Shown here in pieces: positions 21,781 to 32,926 of a DNA stretch of 64,000 nucleotides; the first letter of the stretch is position 1, and each line of letters begins with the position of its first letter. Location of the stretch: NCBI RefSeq assembly GCF_040712315.1, contig NC_134016.1:8221282-8285281 (forward strand). The letters run 5' to 3'. The position numbers and the translations under genes were made by a program. The DNA comes from Castanea sativa. Its lineage: Eukaryota > Streptophyta > Magnoliopsida > Fagales > Fagaceae. The notes below the pieces were generated by a model. It ran no database searches, was not told the origin of the DNA, and worked only from the letters and a program-made list of their open reading frames with translations.

Positions 21781-21865
21781 ATATATGAATTTATAATTAA
21801 ATATAATAAAAAGCTCTGTTTAAAGCTTTTGCCGAAGGCCCCCAGATTAGCATGTTAAACACTTA

Positions 21866-22888
21866 GAGCTTGTTTGGATAGCATGAAAACTAAGTAATAT
21901 CACTCAGTTTTCATGATTCATCATCCAAAACAAGTGGGTCCCACAGATGGATGATTGTTTGGCTTGGTTTTGGATGATTGTTTCCATCACTCAAAAACTC
22001 AAAATTTTGAGTTTGAATGATGGAAACTGAAAACACAATTTTGGTGTTTTCAAATGTTTGAGTTGAGTTTAATGGCAGTTTGGTAATAAAATACAATTAG
22101 TGGGACCCACGGTCAAACCACACATGTTCTCCACCACAATTTTTCTCCCTTTCTAGTTCACTTTTTATCTCCCAACATACTAAAGTGATGTCTGATGCTT
22201 TCTTCTTCTTTTTTCTTTTACTTCTTTCTTTTTCTTTCCTTTTTTCTCTATTGTTTCTTTTCTTCTTCAAGTTGGGTTTTTTATCTTAGTTTCTTCTCTC
22301 TTTTCTTTTTTTATTTTCTTTCTTTCTTTCTTCTTCACTTTGGTTTCTTCTCTTGGCTACTTCTTCTTTTTTTTCTTTTTTTTTCTTCACGCAGTGATGG
22401 CAGAGATGGCTGAGTTTGTGGGTTTTATGGGGTAATTTGTTGTGGTTTTTTTTTTCTCAGCTTCTTCTTCTTCTTCTTTATTTCTTTCTCATTTTATCTT
22501 TATATATAAGAATTTGTTATGGTATTGAAGATTTTGATGGTGTGAATGGATCTTGGATGGGTTTTATTTTTTGTGATTTGTACGGTGGTGGGTTTGTGGG
22601 TTGTCAATTGTGGTGGAGGCTGAAAATGAAAGGAGAAAGGGTTTCAATGTTACCGTTCTGATCTGCACAATGTTACTGTTCTAATATGCACAGAATTTGG
22701 GCTCCATCATTTTGTCAAAATGTTGAGTTAGGCACTGAGACATGCACCCAAGATTTGGAACCAAACAAAAATTGGATAGAGTTAAAGAAAAAATAGAGAT
22801 AGAGATAGAGATATGAAAACTAAGTTTGAGTGATGAGAAATGAGATATGAGAACTAAGTATTGAGTTAGGAGCAAACCAAACACACCC
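21866..22888. mobile_element. PIF/Harbinger-like non-autonomous element (1023 bp)
   Basis: The ends GAGCTTGTTTGGATAGC and, reversed, GGGTGTGTTTGGTTTGCTCC are flanked by TTA on both sides (21863-21865, 22889-22891). Sub-terminal blocks ATGAAAACTAAGT and GTTTTCAAATGTTTGAGTTGA belong to a family also seen at 46739-48131 and 51841-52020. The inside is a pyrimidine-rich run whose Phe/Leu/Ser-rich open frame is low complexity. Confidence 0.65.
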
Positions 22889-23803
22889 TTAGTGCTCCAA
22901 TGTCCCAATGTAGAGACTAGTTTTTTAATGAGTGTTGCATGCCTTACATCACATAAAGTTTGCAATCTTATGTGGACCTGACTATTATATGGTGAGTTAT
23001 GCTAGTACCATATAAAGTGACACAACATGTGCCACAGCTTGCCCACAACACAACATGTGCCACAACTTGCCCATGGGCGAGTTGTAGCACATATTGTGCC
23101 ACTTTATGTGGCCCCAGGATTATCCTTATATGGTTTGTGCAAGTATTGAGTTATGGGGGTGTACAGGGCCTTCTGGGTCTGACACATACAGGGACTATTC
23201 CTAATGCACTTCCGCCACCAAAATCAACTTTGTTATCATCATTTACCCTCTCATATAAGCCAAATGTACGTAAGATGACTTTTAATTAATTGCCTGTCTT
23301 TTGCACTGCATGTAGTTTATGCCTTGTTAAACATCCACCTCGATGGTGTTAATATTCTAGCTTGTAACACTCAAAAAAAAAAAAAAAAAAGCTACTACTT
23401 TATCTATTTTAAGAATCCAAATTTTCTGTCCCATCTTTCTTACTCCATCCTATACTTCACCAATAACAATTAACCATATGTACACCTATTTAAGTCATCT
23501 GATTTTCAAATTTTTATTATTTAGTTTCCTAAAATAAATCAAAAAAAAAAAAAAACTCAAACCATCCTCACCAGCCACCACTACCGTTCCTCCACCACCA
23601 ACCTTTGCCAGCGCCACCAAGAGGAGATTTTTCGACATCATCAACGGCCAACCAACCTCACCAGGCAGCCACCCACCACCATCAGTTGTCAGTTACCAAA
23701 AATAAATTTTTTTAAAAACACCAACACATCCCCAACCAATCACCACCCGTCCACCACTCTTGTTCAACACCTCCAAGAAGAAATGGCGACGCCATCATTC
23801 AGT
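22889..23803. other. No gene; foldback and simple-sequence DNA
   Basis: Apart from the foldback at 23005-23121 this holds A-runs and a CCACCACC-rich patch (23560-23700). No coding sequence is supported. Confidence 0.4.
23005..23121. repeat. Foldback (hairpin) sequence
   Basis: The left arm includes ATAAAGTGACACAACATGTG and ACAACTTGCCCATG. The right arm, reversed, reads CCACATAAAGTGGCACAATA then TGTGCTACAACTCGCCCATG. The left arm also contains an internal 30-bp duplication (ACAACATGTGCCACA... twice). A related half-copy occurs at 46184-46230 (CATGGGCGAATTGTAATACA...ATTTTATGTGCCACC). Confidence 0.65.
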
Positions 23804-24210
23804 TGCTACATTAAGAGCTTAAAAATACACAAGCAGGAGTGTTTGTACTTGCTGTGGATCCAAGAAAGAAATAGTCCATGGACTCAGAGCTATTACATGA
23901 TTGTGGTAGTAAGTTTCCTACTCGAGATAGCAATAGGATGTTAGTGGTCTAAGTCGCTATTGTATAAACTTCAATTCATTCATAGTGGATTCGTTTTACC
24001 TAGAGGATAGCTAAGTTAAATCCTCCCCAGGTTTTTTACCGGTTTGGTTTTCCTGAGTTATCATATCATTGTGTTTTTTATTTTTCCACACTTTACAATG
24101 ATATGATATATTTGTGTTAACCTAAATCTATTTAATTTTACTAAGTAATCACTTGGCTAATTAACTAGGTTTATTGGGTTGTATTTTAAGGGGTCTAAAA
24201 ATGTACAAGT
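23803..24210 (+). repeat. 5' LTR, truncated, of the copia element
   Basis: Collinear with 28212-28617: TTAAGAGCTTAAA, GCTGTGGATNNAAGAAAGAA, GTTTTACCTNGAGGATAG, CAGGTTTTTTAC, AAGTAATCACTTGGCTAATT. The first half of the LTR is absent. Confidence 0.88.
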
Positions 24211-24211
24211 G

Positions 24212-24226
24212 GTATCAAAGTGGGAT
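24212..24226 (+). promoter_or_regulatory. Primer-binding site of the copia element
   Basis: TGGTATCAAAGTGGG follows the 5' LTR. TGGTATCAGAGC is the usual copia site complementary to initiator methionine tRNA; here one base of that core differs. Confidence 0.8.
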
Positions 24227-24265
24227 AGCTCTAGTGTTTAGATCTTTTGATCTAAGAGTTGATCC

Positions 24266-25105
24266 TTGATCCCTATTATCATGGATAATTTGAAGTTTAT
24301 TTCTGCTTATGTTTTTTATGATTTGAATAAAAATGACAATGTTTTTTCTGTTGATCTTTTAGATTCCTGTGAAACTCTCCGTAAGGAATTATTGAAATCT
24401 ATGAAAATTGCTAAGAAATTCAAGGAAGAGTTAAAATTGGCTAATCTTGAAAAAGAGGAATTGGTTGTTAGATTAGATGAATCTAATAAAAAGAATAAAT
24501 TTTTGAGAAATCAAATTTCCTCTCAAGATGAGAAGATAAAAAGCTTGGAACAAGAGTTAGTTGAATCTAAGGCAAAAATTGAAAATTTGACTAGTACCAA
24601 GTCCGCTATTGATAACAGAAGTGTTTCTGTTTCTCTTAAGCCTAAAACTGAGAAAGTTTATATCCCTCATTTCAAGAGGAATAATAAAGAAAATGATTAT
24701 TTTACTAGGTTAGACAAAGGTAAAAATTCTAATGTAGACGCTGAAGTTTCTAAACTTATGTCTAAACCTACTGTTAGAGACAATAATAAATCTGTTTTTG
24801 TGCCTACCTATCACCTTTGTGGTGTTATTGGTCATATTAGCCCAAATTGTTCTTTGTTGAGGCAAAAACTAAAATCTGAGACTAGATTTGCTATTAGGAA
24901 TACTGATGTTACTAAATTTGTTCCTGTTTGTCACTTTTGTGGTGTCTCCGGTCACATTCGTCCTAATTATCATAAATTGAAATTTAAACATTCTGTATTT
25001 CCATCCAGGATATGTGATGATATTTCTCCTGCCATAAGTCCAAATAAATTGTTTCATATGCTTTTGAAAAATTTAAGCTTGTTGGCTTGTGAAAGGAATT
25101 TGTAG
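24266..25105 (+). pseudogene. Copia gag C-terminal half with zinc knuckles
   Basis: A 279-residue frame. A Lys/Glu/Leu-rich coiled coil spans residues about 35-110 (LRKELLKSMKIAKKFKEELK and on). A KVYIPHFKR linker and two zinc-knuckle blocks of SIRE type follow. The first is complete (CGVIGHISPNC within YHLCGVIGHISPNC, CX2CX4HX4C-like, with the leading Cys lost to Tyr). The second has CHFCGVSGHIRPN followed by Tyr in place of the last Cys. Compared with family members the N-terminal capsid half is missing. The frame ends at a TAG after ACERNL. Confidence 0.8.
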
Positions 25106-27751
25106 GATTTCAGTCTTTCTCAGAAGATTTGTGTAATCCCTCAAATACACTCTAGTTATCATGGATTTTCACCTACAAAGCCGAAGAGTCGTGCTATATG
25201 GGTGAGAAAGGATTCTCTAAGGTGAGTGTTGTTGACTTGTCCCTGATTAAATTCTTTCAATTATTTGTGGACATGTTTACTTTTAGTTTTTGGTTGTTTT
25301 ATTTTCTTAGGTTGTTTTGTTTTTAAAAAAAATCCAAAAACATTGAAAAAATTCAAAAAGACAAAAATATTTTATTTTGAGTCTTGTTTTATTTTTCTTG
25401 AGGATTACATGAATTATGATATCTCTCTCTTGATTTAGAACATGCTTGACATTGTGGAGAAACTTGACTAGTATGTGTTATATAAGTGCTAAGTTATTTC
25501 TGATTTTATGTGAGTATGTACTAGTTTGTACATGTACTCAAGGGTTAATTAAGAAATTAATATTTCTTGTTTGTGTACCCTTTATAGCTTAATTAAGCAC
25601 TATCATGCATAGTTTTGCATTGTTCTTTTAGCATAATGTGTGCTTTTTGTTTTTGGTCATGAAATTTTTTTAAAACCAAAAAGATTTTTGTGTTTTGCAT
25701 TACTTTTCTTGGATTTGAAATCAAGGCTGGCCATATTATCTTTACATAACTTGTCTATGTACTTTGTTTAGCTTGGATAAGCTTATTTTATTGCACTTTG
25801 TTAGTTTGAGTCTTGTAGTGCATGTTGTGTGGAAGTTGTTTATAGTTTTTGATCATATGATCTTGATCTTGATCTTTAAAGTCACATGCTTTTGTTTGTT
25901 AGACTTGAACTTAATGAGAAAAACATAAATAACCATCTCACCACTGTTTACTAGCCAATCATGAGCACCTTAGTGCATATCATAAGATTTGGTATTCGAG
26001 AAAGTGTAGCACATGCACAAAAAGAATATAAGGTGTAGCCTCAGATTAATGCTAAAATTGGTGTATACATTATTAGGCTATAATAACTTCACAATCAAAT
26101 AAAATTGGTGTGTACATTATGAGGCAAATTCAAGAAACTTACATGATTGCAAGCTTTTATTCTAGGAGATGTGGGAGTTATATGATGTAACTCTTTAAAT
26201 GATAGTTTCTTTCAAATTTATGTGATGAATTTTGTAAAAATTGTGATTGATTACTATCTACATATCACCTCACATATATCTCAAGCTTTTTCTAGTTGCA
26301 CACATAACACAAGTTACTCTTTGTTAAACTTAGTACATGATATTGTGTGTGATCTTGTTGTGGCCATCCAAGATTATGTTTTCCATAGTGTTGATGCAAA
26401 ATATGTTTAAGGGTTGGCAAAAATTATGTTTTTGATGATTAAAAACTTTGTTTTGAAGTTCTAGGTTGAAAACTCATGTTTTTGAAAAACTTTTAAACTC
26501 ATTCTCATGCATTTCATTCATGAAATAACTTGATTTGAGTGGTTTCTGCAAAATCTTTTACTGTTCTTCAAAAAATTCTATTTTCCAGAATTTCAATCGA
26601 TCGAATGTGTTTTTCGATCGATCGAATGTGTTTTTCGACCGATCAAAAATCCCTTGATTTTTAATCATTGCTTTCTACCTAACTCGATTGGTATTCAATC
26701 GATTCTAGATCAATCGAAACTGGAAAATTTTCAGTTTTTAAGTTTTTGACCAAATTTTTTTTTCATGCATCATTTGTGTTTAGGATTCACATGCATTGCA
26801 TTTTTTTTATCCATCTTACAGTTTTGCAATCATATCTCTCATTGTTTTCTCACATAACATACATACACTTTGTTAAATTGAGTACTCAACTTGATTTAAA
26901 AATTGATTGATTAATTTTTGAGTTATGTACTTTTAGTATATGCTATTTTTTATATGAGAACTGCAGAAAATATTTTTCTTAAGAGATATGATGGATAATC
27001 AATTTGCAAATATTTTCTCCACTCGTGCAACTGTTTATGGGTCACATAATGTCAAGTTTGCATTTATTGAAAGATAGAATATTTTTCTTCATATGTATCC
27101 TCAACTTAATTTTTTTTTTAGTTTTGTTTGTGTCTTTTTATTTTTCCCCACCTCCTATATTTTCCCCAAAATTGTTTTTCCCAAAACTTGTTTTGTTTTT
27201 CCTATTTTTATAGGGCGAGAAGTTTTTTTTTTTAACCTTTGTTGTTCATAGGGGGAGTTGTTGCTCTTCATAGGAGGAGTTGTCTCTATTTTCTATAGAG
27301 TTGAATTGTTTTGTGTTCCCTTAATTCTCTATTCTTTATTGCATATGTTTTCTATCTAACTTCTGATTAGGTTGTCTTTGTCAATACCTGACAAAAAGGG
27401 GGAGAAATAGATGAAATGTGGGAATCCCGTTTGTTTTGTTTAGGGGGAGTTGAAATTGTTTTTGAAATGGGGAGAATATAAAATTTTTTTGATGTATCTA
27501 ACTTAGGGGGAGAGTTAGTTTACTTTTGTTTCTATATTGTGTTTCATATTGGTTTACTTGTATTTTCCACACATGTGTTTATGTGTTTGTTGAGTGTTTC
27601 AAGAATTTACAGGTCGATTCAGTCGTCTTGCTGTCTACACTAGCAACTAATAGATAGTGTTTAGGTTGAATTGTGTTTGGTTAGGCTGTTTTTGTAACTT
27701 TGAGCTTTTTGTTTATTTTTTGTTTTGTCACAAATTGCCAAAGAGGGAGAT
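25106..27751 (+). other. Non-coding internal region of the copia element with repeated purine tracts
   Basis: No pol coding is seen. Notable are a 21-bp duplication around TCGATCGAATGTGTTTTTCG (26597-26640), which gives repeated CGATCGATCG. There are also several purine tracts of the form TAGGGGGAGTTG at about 27250, 27397 (AAAAGGGGGAGAAA), 27441 and 27506, before the terminal tract at 27741-27751. Multiple polypurine tracts before the 3' LTR are known in SIRE-type elements. Confidence 0.6.
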
Positions 27752-28617
27752 TGTTAGGTTCTAAAACCATAGGGACTAATATATTAGAACTTCAATATGT
27801 ATTATGTTGGCAAATCATGATCAAAACATTTAGTCTAGGTTCAGACTTGCTAAAAGTTTGGTTTAATGTAAGTTTGGAATCGAGTAATTGCAGGAAATTA
27901 CTGTTCTATTTCTGCAAGGCTCGATCGATCGAAGAATAGACTCGATCGATCAAGAATCGTGGATCAAAAATTTTTTGCAAAATTTTAAGTCGGCCCAAAC
28001 AGTAGTTCAAAGGAAACCCTAAGCATGTTTTTAATAGGCTTTTTAAGAGAGAGAAAAGTGTGTCTCTTTTGTAGGTCTAGGGTTTGTACCCAAAGCTCTC
28101 TAGAGTCTTTGTTGTTGTTTTGCTCTGTGTGTGAATCTCTTGTGAGATTTAGAGGTATTTGCCTTAGGGTTATCAAGAATCAAGATTATGTCAAGAACTT
28201 GATGATCATGTAGTAGCTGCATTAAGAGCTTAAAGATACACAAGCGGGAGTGCTTGTACTTGCTGTGGATTTAAGAAAGAAGTAGTCCGTTGACTCAGAG
28301 CTGTCACGTGGTTGTGGTAGTAAGTTTCCTACTCGATGTAGCAATAGGATGTTAGTGGTCTAAGTCACTATTGTGTAAATTTCAATTCTTTCATAGTGGA
28401 TTTGTTTTACCTTGAGGATAGATAAATTAAATCATTCCCAGGTTTTTTACTAGTTTGGTTTTCCTGGGTTATCATATTGTTGTGTTCTTTATTTTTTCGC
28501 ACTTTACAATAATATGATATATTTGTGTTAACCTAGATCTGTTTAATTTGACTAAGTAATCACTTGGCTAATTAATTAGGTTAATCTGGTTGTGTTTTAA
28601 GAAGTCTAATACATACA
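27752..28617 (+). repeat. 3' LTR of the copia element (about 866 bp)
   Basis: Begins TGTTAGGTTCTAAAACC right after the purine tract CCAAAGAGGGAGAT. The end is placed at ...TACATACA by comparison with the 5' LTR; an end a few bases earlier (28613) is possible. Contains CTCGATCGATCGAAG and CTCGATCGATCAAG near 27920-27955. No confirmed target duplication, because the left end of the element is lost. Confidence 0.85.
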
Positions 28618-29022
28618 TTTTATATTTGGTGTATTATGAAACGGGGTATTAAAATAAATAAAATAATTTTTTAAGTTGCTAAAAGCTAAATTTTTTAGCT
28701 TCATAACTGTGAATGCTCAAATCATTAAGTCAAATGAAGAAAAGCTCGGATCTTGTTTGTGAGAAAACCACCTCTCTGTAGCTATGCAATTTAGCTATAA
28801 AAGAGGACCGATCTTATCTGTTTCCGAAAGGGATAATAAGAAGCTCTGCCTTGTCTACATCATAAGTGGTACCTAAGCTTTTGAGCTAGGGCCAATCATA
28901 TTATAGGTTTCATTTTGAAAAATCATAACAAAATAGTTTGAATTGAAAACTATAACTTTATAAGCATTGGTAATTTAGTTCTTAAACAAGACTCAACGAT
29001 AAGTCTCACCCACAACCCTGAA

Positions 29023-29066
<44 letters not shown>

Positions 29067-30499
29067 GTGGAAAGGGAGGAGGGGGTATGTAACTTGAGTT
29101 TTAATTAAAGATTTTCGAAAGTATAGTCACCAACAATTAACTCTTGAAAACCTAATGGCTCCTAGGGAAGCTTAGGAAATACAAAAATTGAAATAGCTTA
29201 TCTAATTGCAGAATTTGTAGACAATTATACTGCAAATGTTGATGTTGCGGAATCCGAAAGAAAGCACAAATGATGCTTTATTTGTTGGAACAGAAATTAA
29301 ACTATTAGTTTTTGGTAGTAAACCTCAAATGCACAATAGGTTCTTTGAATCCGCAAAATAATAAATTTGAAATCCACTAGAGAAAACTCTAAATTTTATT
29401 AACAATAATTTATTTTGCCTATGGAGGCTACATAACATAAATATACTGAAAAGAAAAAACTCTAGGATGCTTAGGAAAATTTTCAAAACCCTAATACGCA
29501 CTAATCATGAGATAAGTGGCAAAATACCGAATTTTTTAAAAAATGGCAAAATTGAGTTAAATGCAAAATTATAAACTGTAGACTTTAATAGTCATTCTAA
29601 AAAAAGAAGGACCTTAATTCTAACTTTTAAGCAAAAAAAATTATTAAAAAAACAAAAATTACTATATACGGCAAAATCACTATTTTTGGAGCCTTAACTG
29701 AGGAATTCGCGAAAATTAAAGTGCACCTCGTAACAAAGCTATGACTCTTGATCAGAAGACAATTTCCCTTCAATCTACCAAATTTCATACAATTACAACT
29801 TTGGCCACGATGATTTTTACTAATGCCTTTTTTTCTTGCACCATGATTTCAAGTGCCCTTGTTGTTCCAGGAAGACCTGTGTTGTCTATTTTACATCAGG
29901 TGCTTTCTATCTTCTCTTTTGGCACTTCATGTACATTACATAAAACTATCAATTATTCAAGAACAAATTCTAAGGCCAATTTGTAAGCAATTACAGCAGC
30001 AGGAACGTGGAACTTTAATAGAAGTAGATAATAAGTAAGATTTTTCTTCTGTACATCATTCCTCTAAGACTACCCCGGATGGATTTAGTTTTATAGTTTT
30101 GTGACAACCATACACAGGCTTTGTTGGTCAAATGGTTAAGAAAACTTATATTTTTGCAACCTCATAGTTGTATTTCTTGCTCATCTTTATTCTGAGAGGC
30201 ATGACAGACTGGTTAATGAAAGTTATATATGGTTTGATTGTAAATTTTCTCATTAGCTTGAGGTTGAAGGTTGTACCTTGACTCGTGGAGCTAGGGCGCT
30301 GAGGACCTGTTTGAATTTGAGCTTTGGAGATTAATTTCTTTTTGTTTTTTCTCTTACTGTGGTTTAATTTCTTTTTGTTTTTTCTCTTACTGTGTTTTTT
30401 CTCTTTTTGTTTTTTTTCTCTTACTGTGATTTATTGTGTGCACAAGTTTGTATATAAAATTTTTAAATGTTGTTGAATGTATCTAACCATCTCACTTTA
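28618..30499. other. No gene recognised
   Basis: AT-rich DNA with a (CT)14 microsatellite at 29037-29064. Two short plus-strand frames near 29741-30038 have no recognisable domain. From 30320 the phrase TTTCTTTTTGTTTTTTCTCT is repeated three times. Confidence 0.4.
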
Positions 30500-30626
30500 G
30501 GGTCTGTTTGGATTGAGGGGAGTGGAGGGGAATAAAGTAGAGTTGGCTGAAAATAGGCTAATTTGGAGCCAAATCTACTCTACTATACTCTACTCTCCCT
30601 CCTTCCCCCTCAATTTAAACAGACCA
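30500..30626. mobile_element. Tourist-like MITE (127 bp)
   Basis: Inverted ends GGGTCTGTTTGGATTGAGGG and, reversed from the right, TGGTCTGTTTAAATTGAGGG. Flanked by TTA at 30497-30499 and 30627-30629, the PIF/Harbinger target duplication. The middle (GGAGTGGAGGGGAATAAAGT / ACTCTACTCTCCCTCC) also pairs, so it folds almost end to end. Confidence 0.85.
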
Positions 30627-31524
30627 TTAAGATAGAGATTTGCTCATAGGTGTATTGCATCTTTTGGTTTCTCATGCATCTGGAAGAGTAGAAACTATCA
30701 AATACATCTTTCCTGTCATGCCTTCGAAAACAATGTTGATTATTAATCATTAGAGACTAGTGTCAGCTCTTCTTAAAAATTTAGCATTTGACACATCAAA
30801 AAACTACTTTTTTCTACTATAACATACCATTTTACAACTTACTTTACACACATAGCTTATTTTTCACTTTTTTTTTTATTAATTTCAGTCTCTCTTTTTC
30901 TCTCTTCCTCTTCATGTCTCTCTCTCTCTTTCACTCTCTCATATCCATAAACCCATAGCCCACCACCATTGTAAAACCTAAAATCACAACCTAATCACCA
31001 GAAATCCATCACCACCACCAAAAACTTACATCCCACCACTACCACCCACATCCAAAACCACCCAATCACCATAACCCACACAACCCAACCACCACTAAAA
31101 CCAGTGCCACCATGAGCCACTGCCTAAAAACCCAACCCTACGTCTTCCAAAGACACCCCAAATGACCAAACACCCCCCACCAATCCCCCAAAATCCATAC
31201 CACCACCTTATCTAACATAGCCGGAACCCAAAATTGCCCTTCTTTCCCTTCTTTAATCCGAGCCCAAGCCCACACACACTACCAAATCAGTGCCACCATG
31301 AGCCACTACCTAAAAAACCAGACTGGAAAGAAAAACAAAAGGATCGACAAGATCGCCAAGTAACGGAGCAACGAGAGCAAAGGAACATGATTGGAAGAGA
31401 TTACCACAACCTCCAGCACTGCTTCAAGAGCAGAGGACAGAGAGAAGAGAGAAAAAACACAAAGGTGAGAGAAAGGAGAAAACAAAGGTGAGAGAGAGAA
31501 GAGAAGATATAGAGAAGAGATGAC

Positions 31525-31580
<56 letters not shown>

Positions 31581-32327
31581 AGTAGAAAGAGAAAGATTAA
31601 TAAAATATAAGGAAAATATTTTTGCATATATTACCATACCATCTCATTTTTAGAAAGAAATTGTAGTTCCATGCCAAATTTTTTGAGATTTGGCATCATA
31701 AGACTTAAACATTGATTGCGCAATCCTATTTGATATCCACATGTGTGTGCCTGTGCACATGCATGATTGAATATGCACATGCACACACACTTGTATGCTC
31801 ACATGTTCGTATCCTTACATGCATATTTACATGTTCATGTGTCGATGTCAATGTCTTGATCTTTATCATGCTTATATGTTGATGTTGTTGCTTGATCCTT
31901 TGCATGCCTATGTTTCCATGGTCACATATCTACTCTACTTTCCATATCTACTCACATGACAAGTATACCTACACCTAAATTTTAGATACAACTGCACTCC
32001 TTTTAAGCCTTTAGGATAAGCATACTTTCCATCCATTTAAGCAACAATATATGAACACCAGCTACAGCTGGGCAAGCTTAGGGTGCCTAACCTCTACCCA
32101 TCTTATACCTAACTTCAGACCTAATCTAGTAGAAAAACCTTCATAAAGTTATGTTTTGGTTCCTGGTCCTATAAGTAGGTGGTGACTCCATCGCCTCTTT
32201 TTAAGAGACTCCGCATACTTCCAATTAAGCTCATGTTGGCGATGAGTCTAAAACTGCTTTTTAGGGAGATTAAGTACCGCGTACCTCACCTTCAAAAGAA
32301 AGAACCTACATGCATGCCAATGTATCA
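30627..32327. other. Low-complexity and old repeat DNA, no gene
   Basis: Contains pyrimidine-rich and CCACCACC-rich stretches (30890-31230), an (AG)24 microsatellite at 31531-31578, CATG/CACATG-rich DNA (31735-31960) and LTR-like sequence with GGTGGTGACTCCATCGCC near 32180. Open frames over these tracts are compositional. Confidence 0.4.
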
Positions 32328-32636
32328 TGTTATAGACATATTAGCCCATTAGTATAAGCCCAGACCTAATTTAAATTTGTGTGCAAGCCCAAGTCCTCTA
32401 CTTATACTAGAAGTCTATGAGTCTAGGGTTTAGTCTACTATATATACACATGTTATAGTTCATTGTAACACAGGATTTGTACTACACTCTAATATATTGT
32501 TGATGTAGCCCTTTAGGGTTTCTTCCGTGGATATAGGTCATTAGGCTGAACCACGTAACTCTCGTATGTTATTGTGTTCTACACTTTATGCTATACTAGC
32601 ATATTCAACATGATGTGTCAATGCTAATATTTAACA
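32328..32636 (+). repeat. 5' LTR (309 bp) of the short copia element
   Basis: Contains a TATA-like CTATATATACACATG and the phrase GTAGCCCTTTAGGGTTTCTT. Ends with AACA directly joined to the primer-binding site, a usual copia arrangement. Confidence 0.92.
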
Positions 32637-32926
32637 TGGTATCAAAGCCACCTTCTTGTGGTCATGGTTTTCTGTCCTTACGGTGAATTATGAGTAATAT
32701 TTATCTTCCTCGGTGTTTCTTTGTTGCGTTTATCTTCTTTGGCTTCCCACTGCTGCTGTCAAAACTCTCCGATATAGTTATGCCACTGATAGAAGTCGCA
32801 TCAACACTACAAGACCATTACCTTCCTCAAACCACTGTCACAGAGCCAAACTTCGTTCAAGGGATTTTCTCAGCCTTATCAAATCTCAAGGTTTCATCAA
32901 GCTTCCATCTTGAGTTTGACAGGGGG
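32637..32926 (+). pseudogene. Interior of the short copia element with a pol C-terminal stub
   Basis: Only 290 bp. After the primer-binding site comes a short leader. Near the end (about 32855-32913) a frame reads RSRDFLSLIKSQGFIKLPS, which matches the style of the last residues of copia pol (ADIFTKAL...F..L..KLG...). The interior therefore looks like the two ends of a full copia interior joined by a large deletion. It is too short to code for a working protein. Confidence 0.7.

Larger units (their letters stand above)
16621..21845 (+). mobile_element. hAT transposon with TTF-type transposase, decayed, split by a solo LTR
   Basis: The left end is CAGTGCCGGCTAAACCTATA followed by GGCCATTTAGGCC. 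The right side reaches GCCGAAGGCCCCCAG near 21845, where the terminal inverted repeat seems lost. The transposase pseudogene lies at 18352-21780. The 5' non-coding part holds a tandem duplication (17432-17911) and T/A-rich DNA. With the solo LTR removed the element is about 4.2 kb. A GGCC-rich terminus and this transposase type are typical of plant hAT elements. Confidence 0.75.
23803..28617 (+). mobile_element. Ty1/copia SIRE-type element, gag only, 5' LTR truncated
   Basis: A truncated 5' LTR (23803-24210) matches the last 400 bp of the complete 3' LTR (27752-28617). The primer-binding site TGGTATCAAAGTGGG and a partial gag lie at the left. Purine tracts and the AAAGAGGGAGAT/TGTTAGG junction typical of SIRE/Maximus elements lie at the right. 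There is no protease, integrase or RT anywhere between, so it is a deletion derivative or a gag-only non-autonomous form. The first 460 bp of the 5' LTR are missing at the 23803 junction. Confidence 0.85.

Noticed and set aside
31401..31637. Ser/Leu-rich frames over the AG microsatellite
   Set aside because: Simple-sequence translation only.
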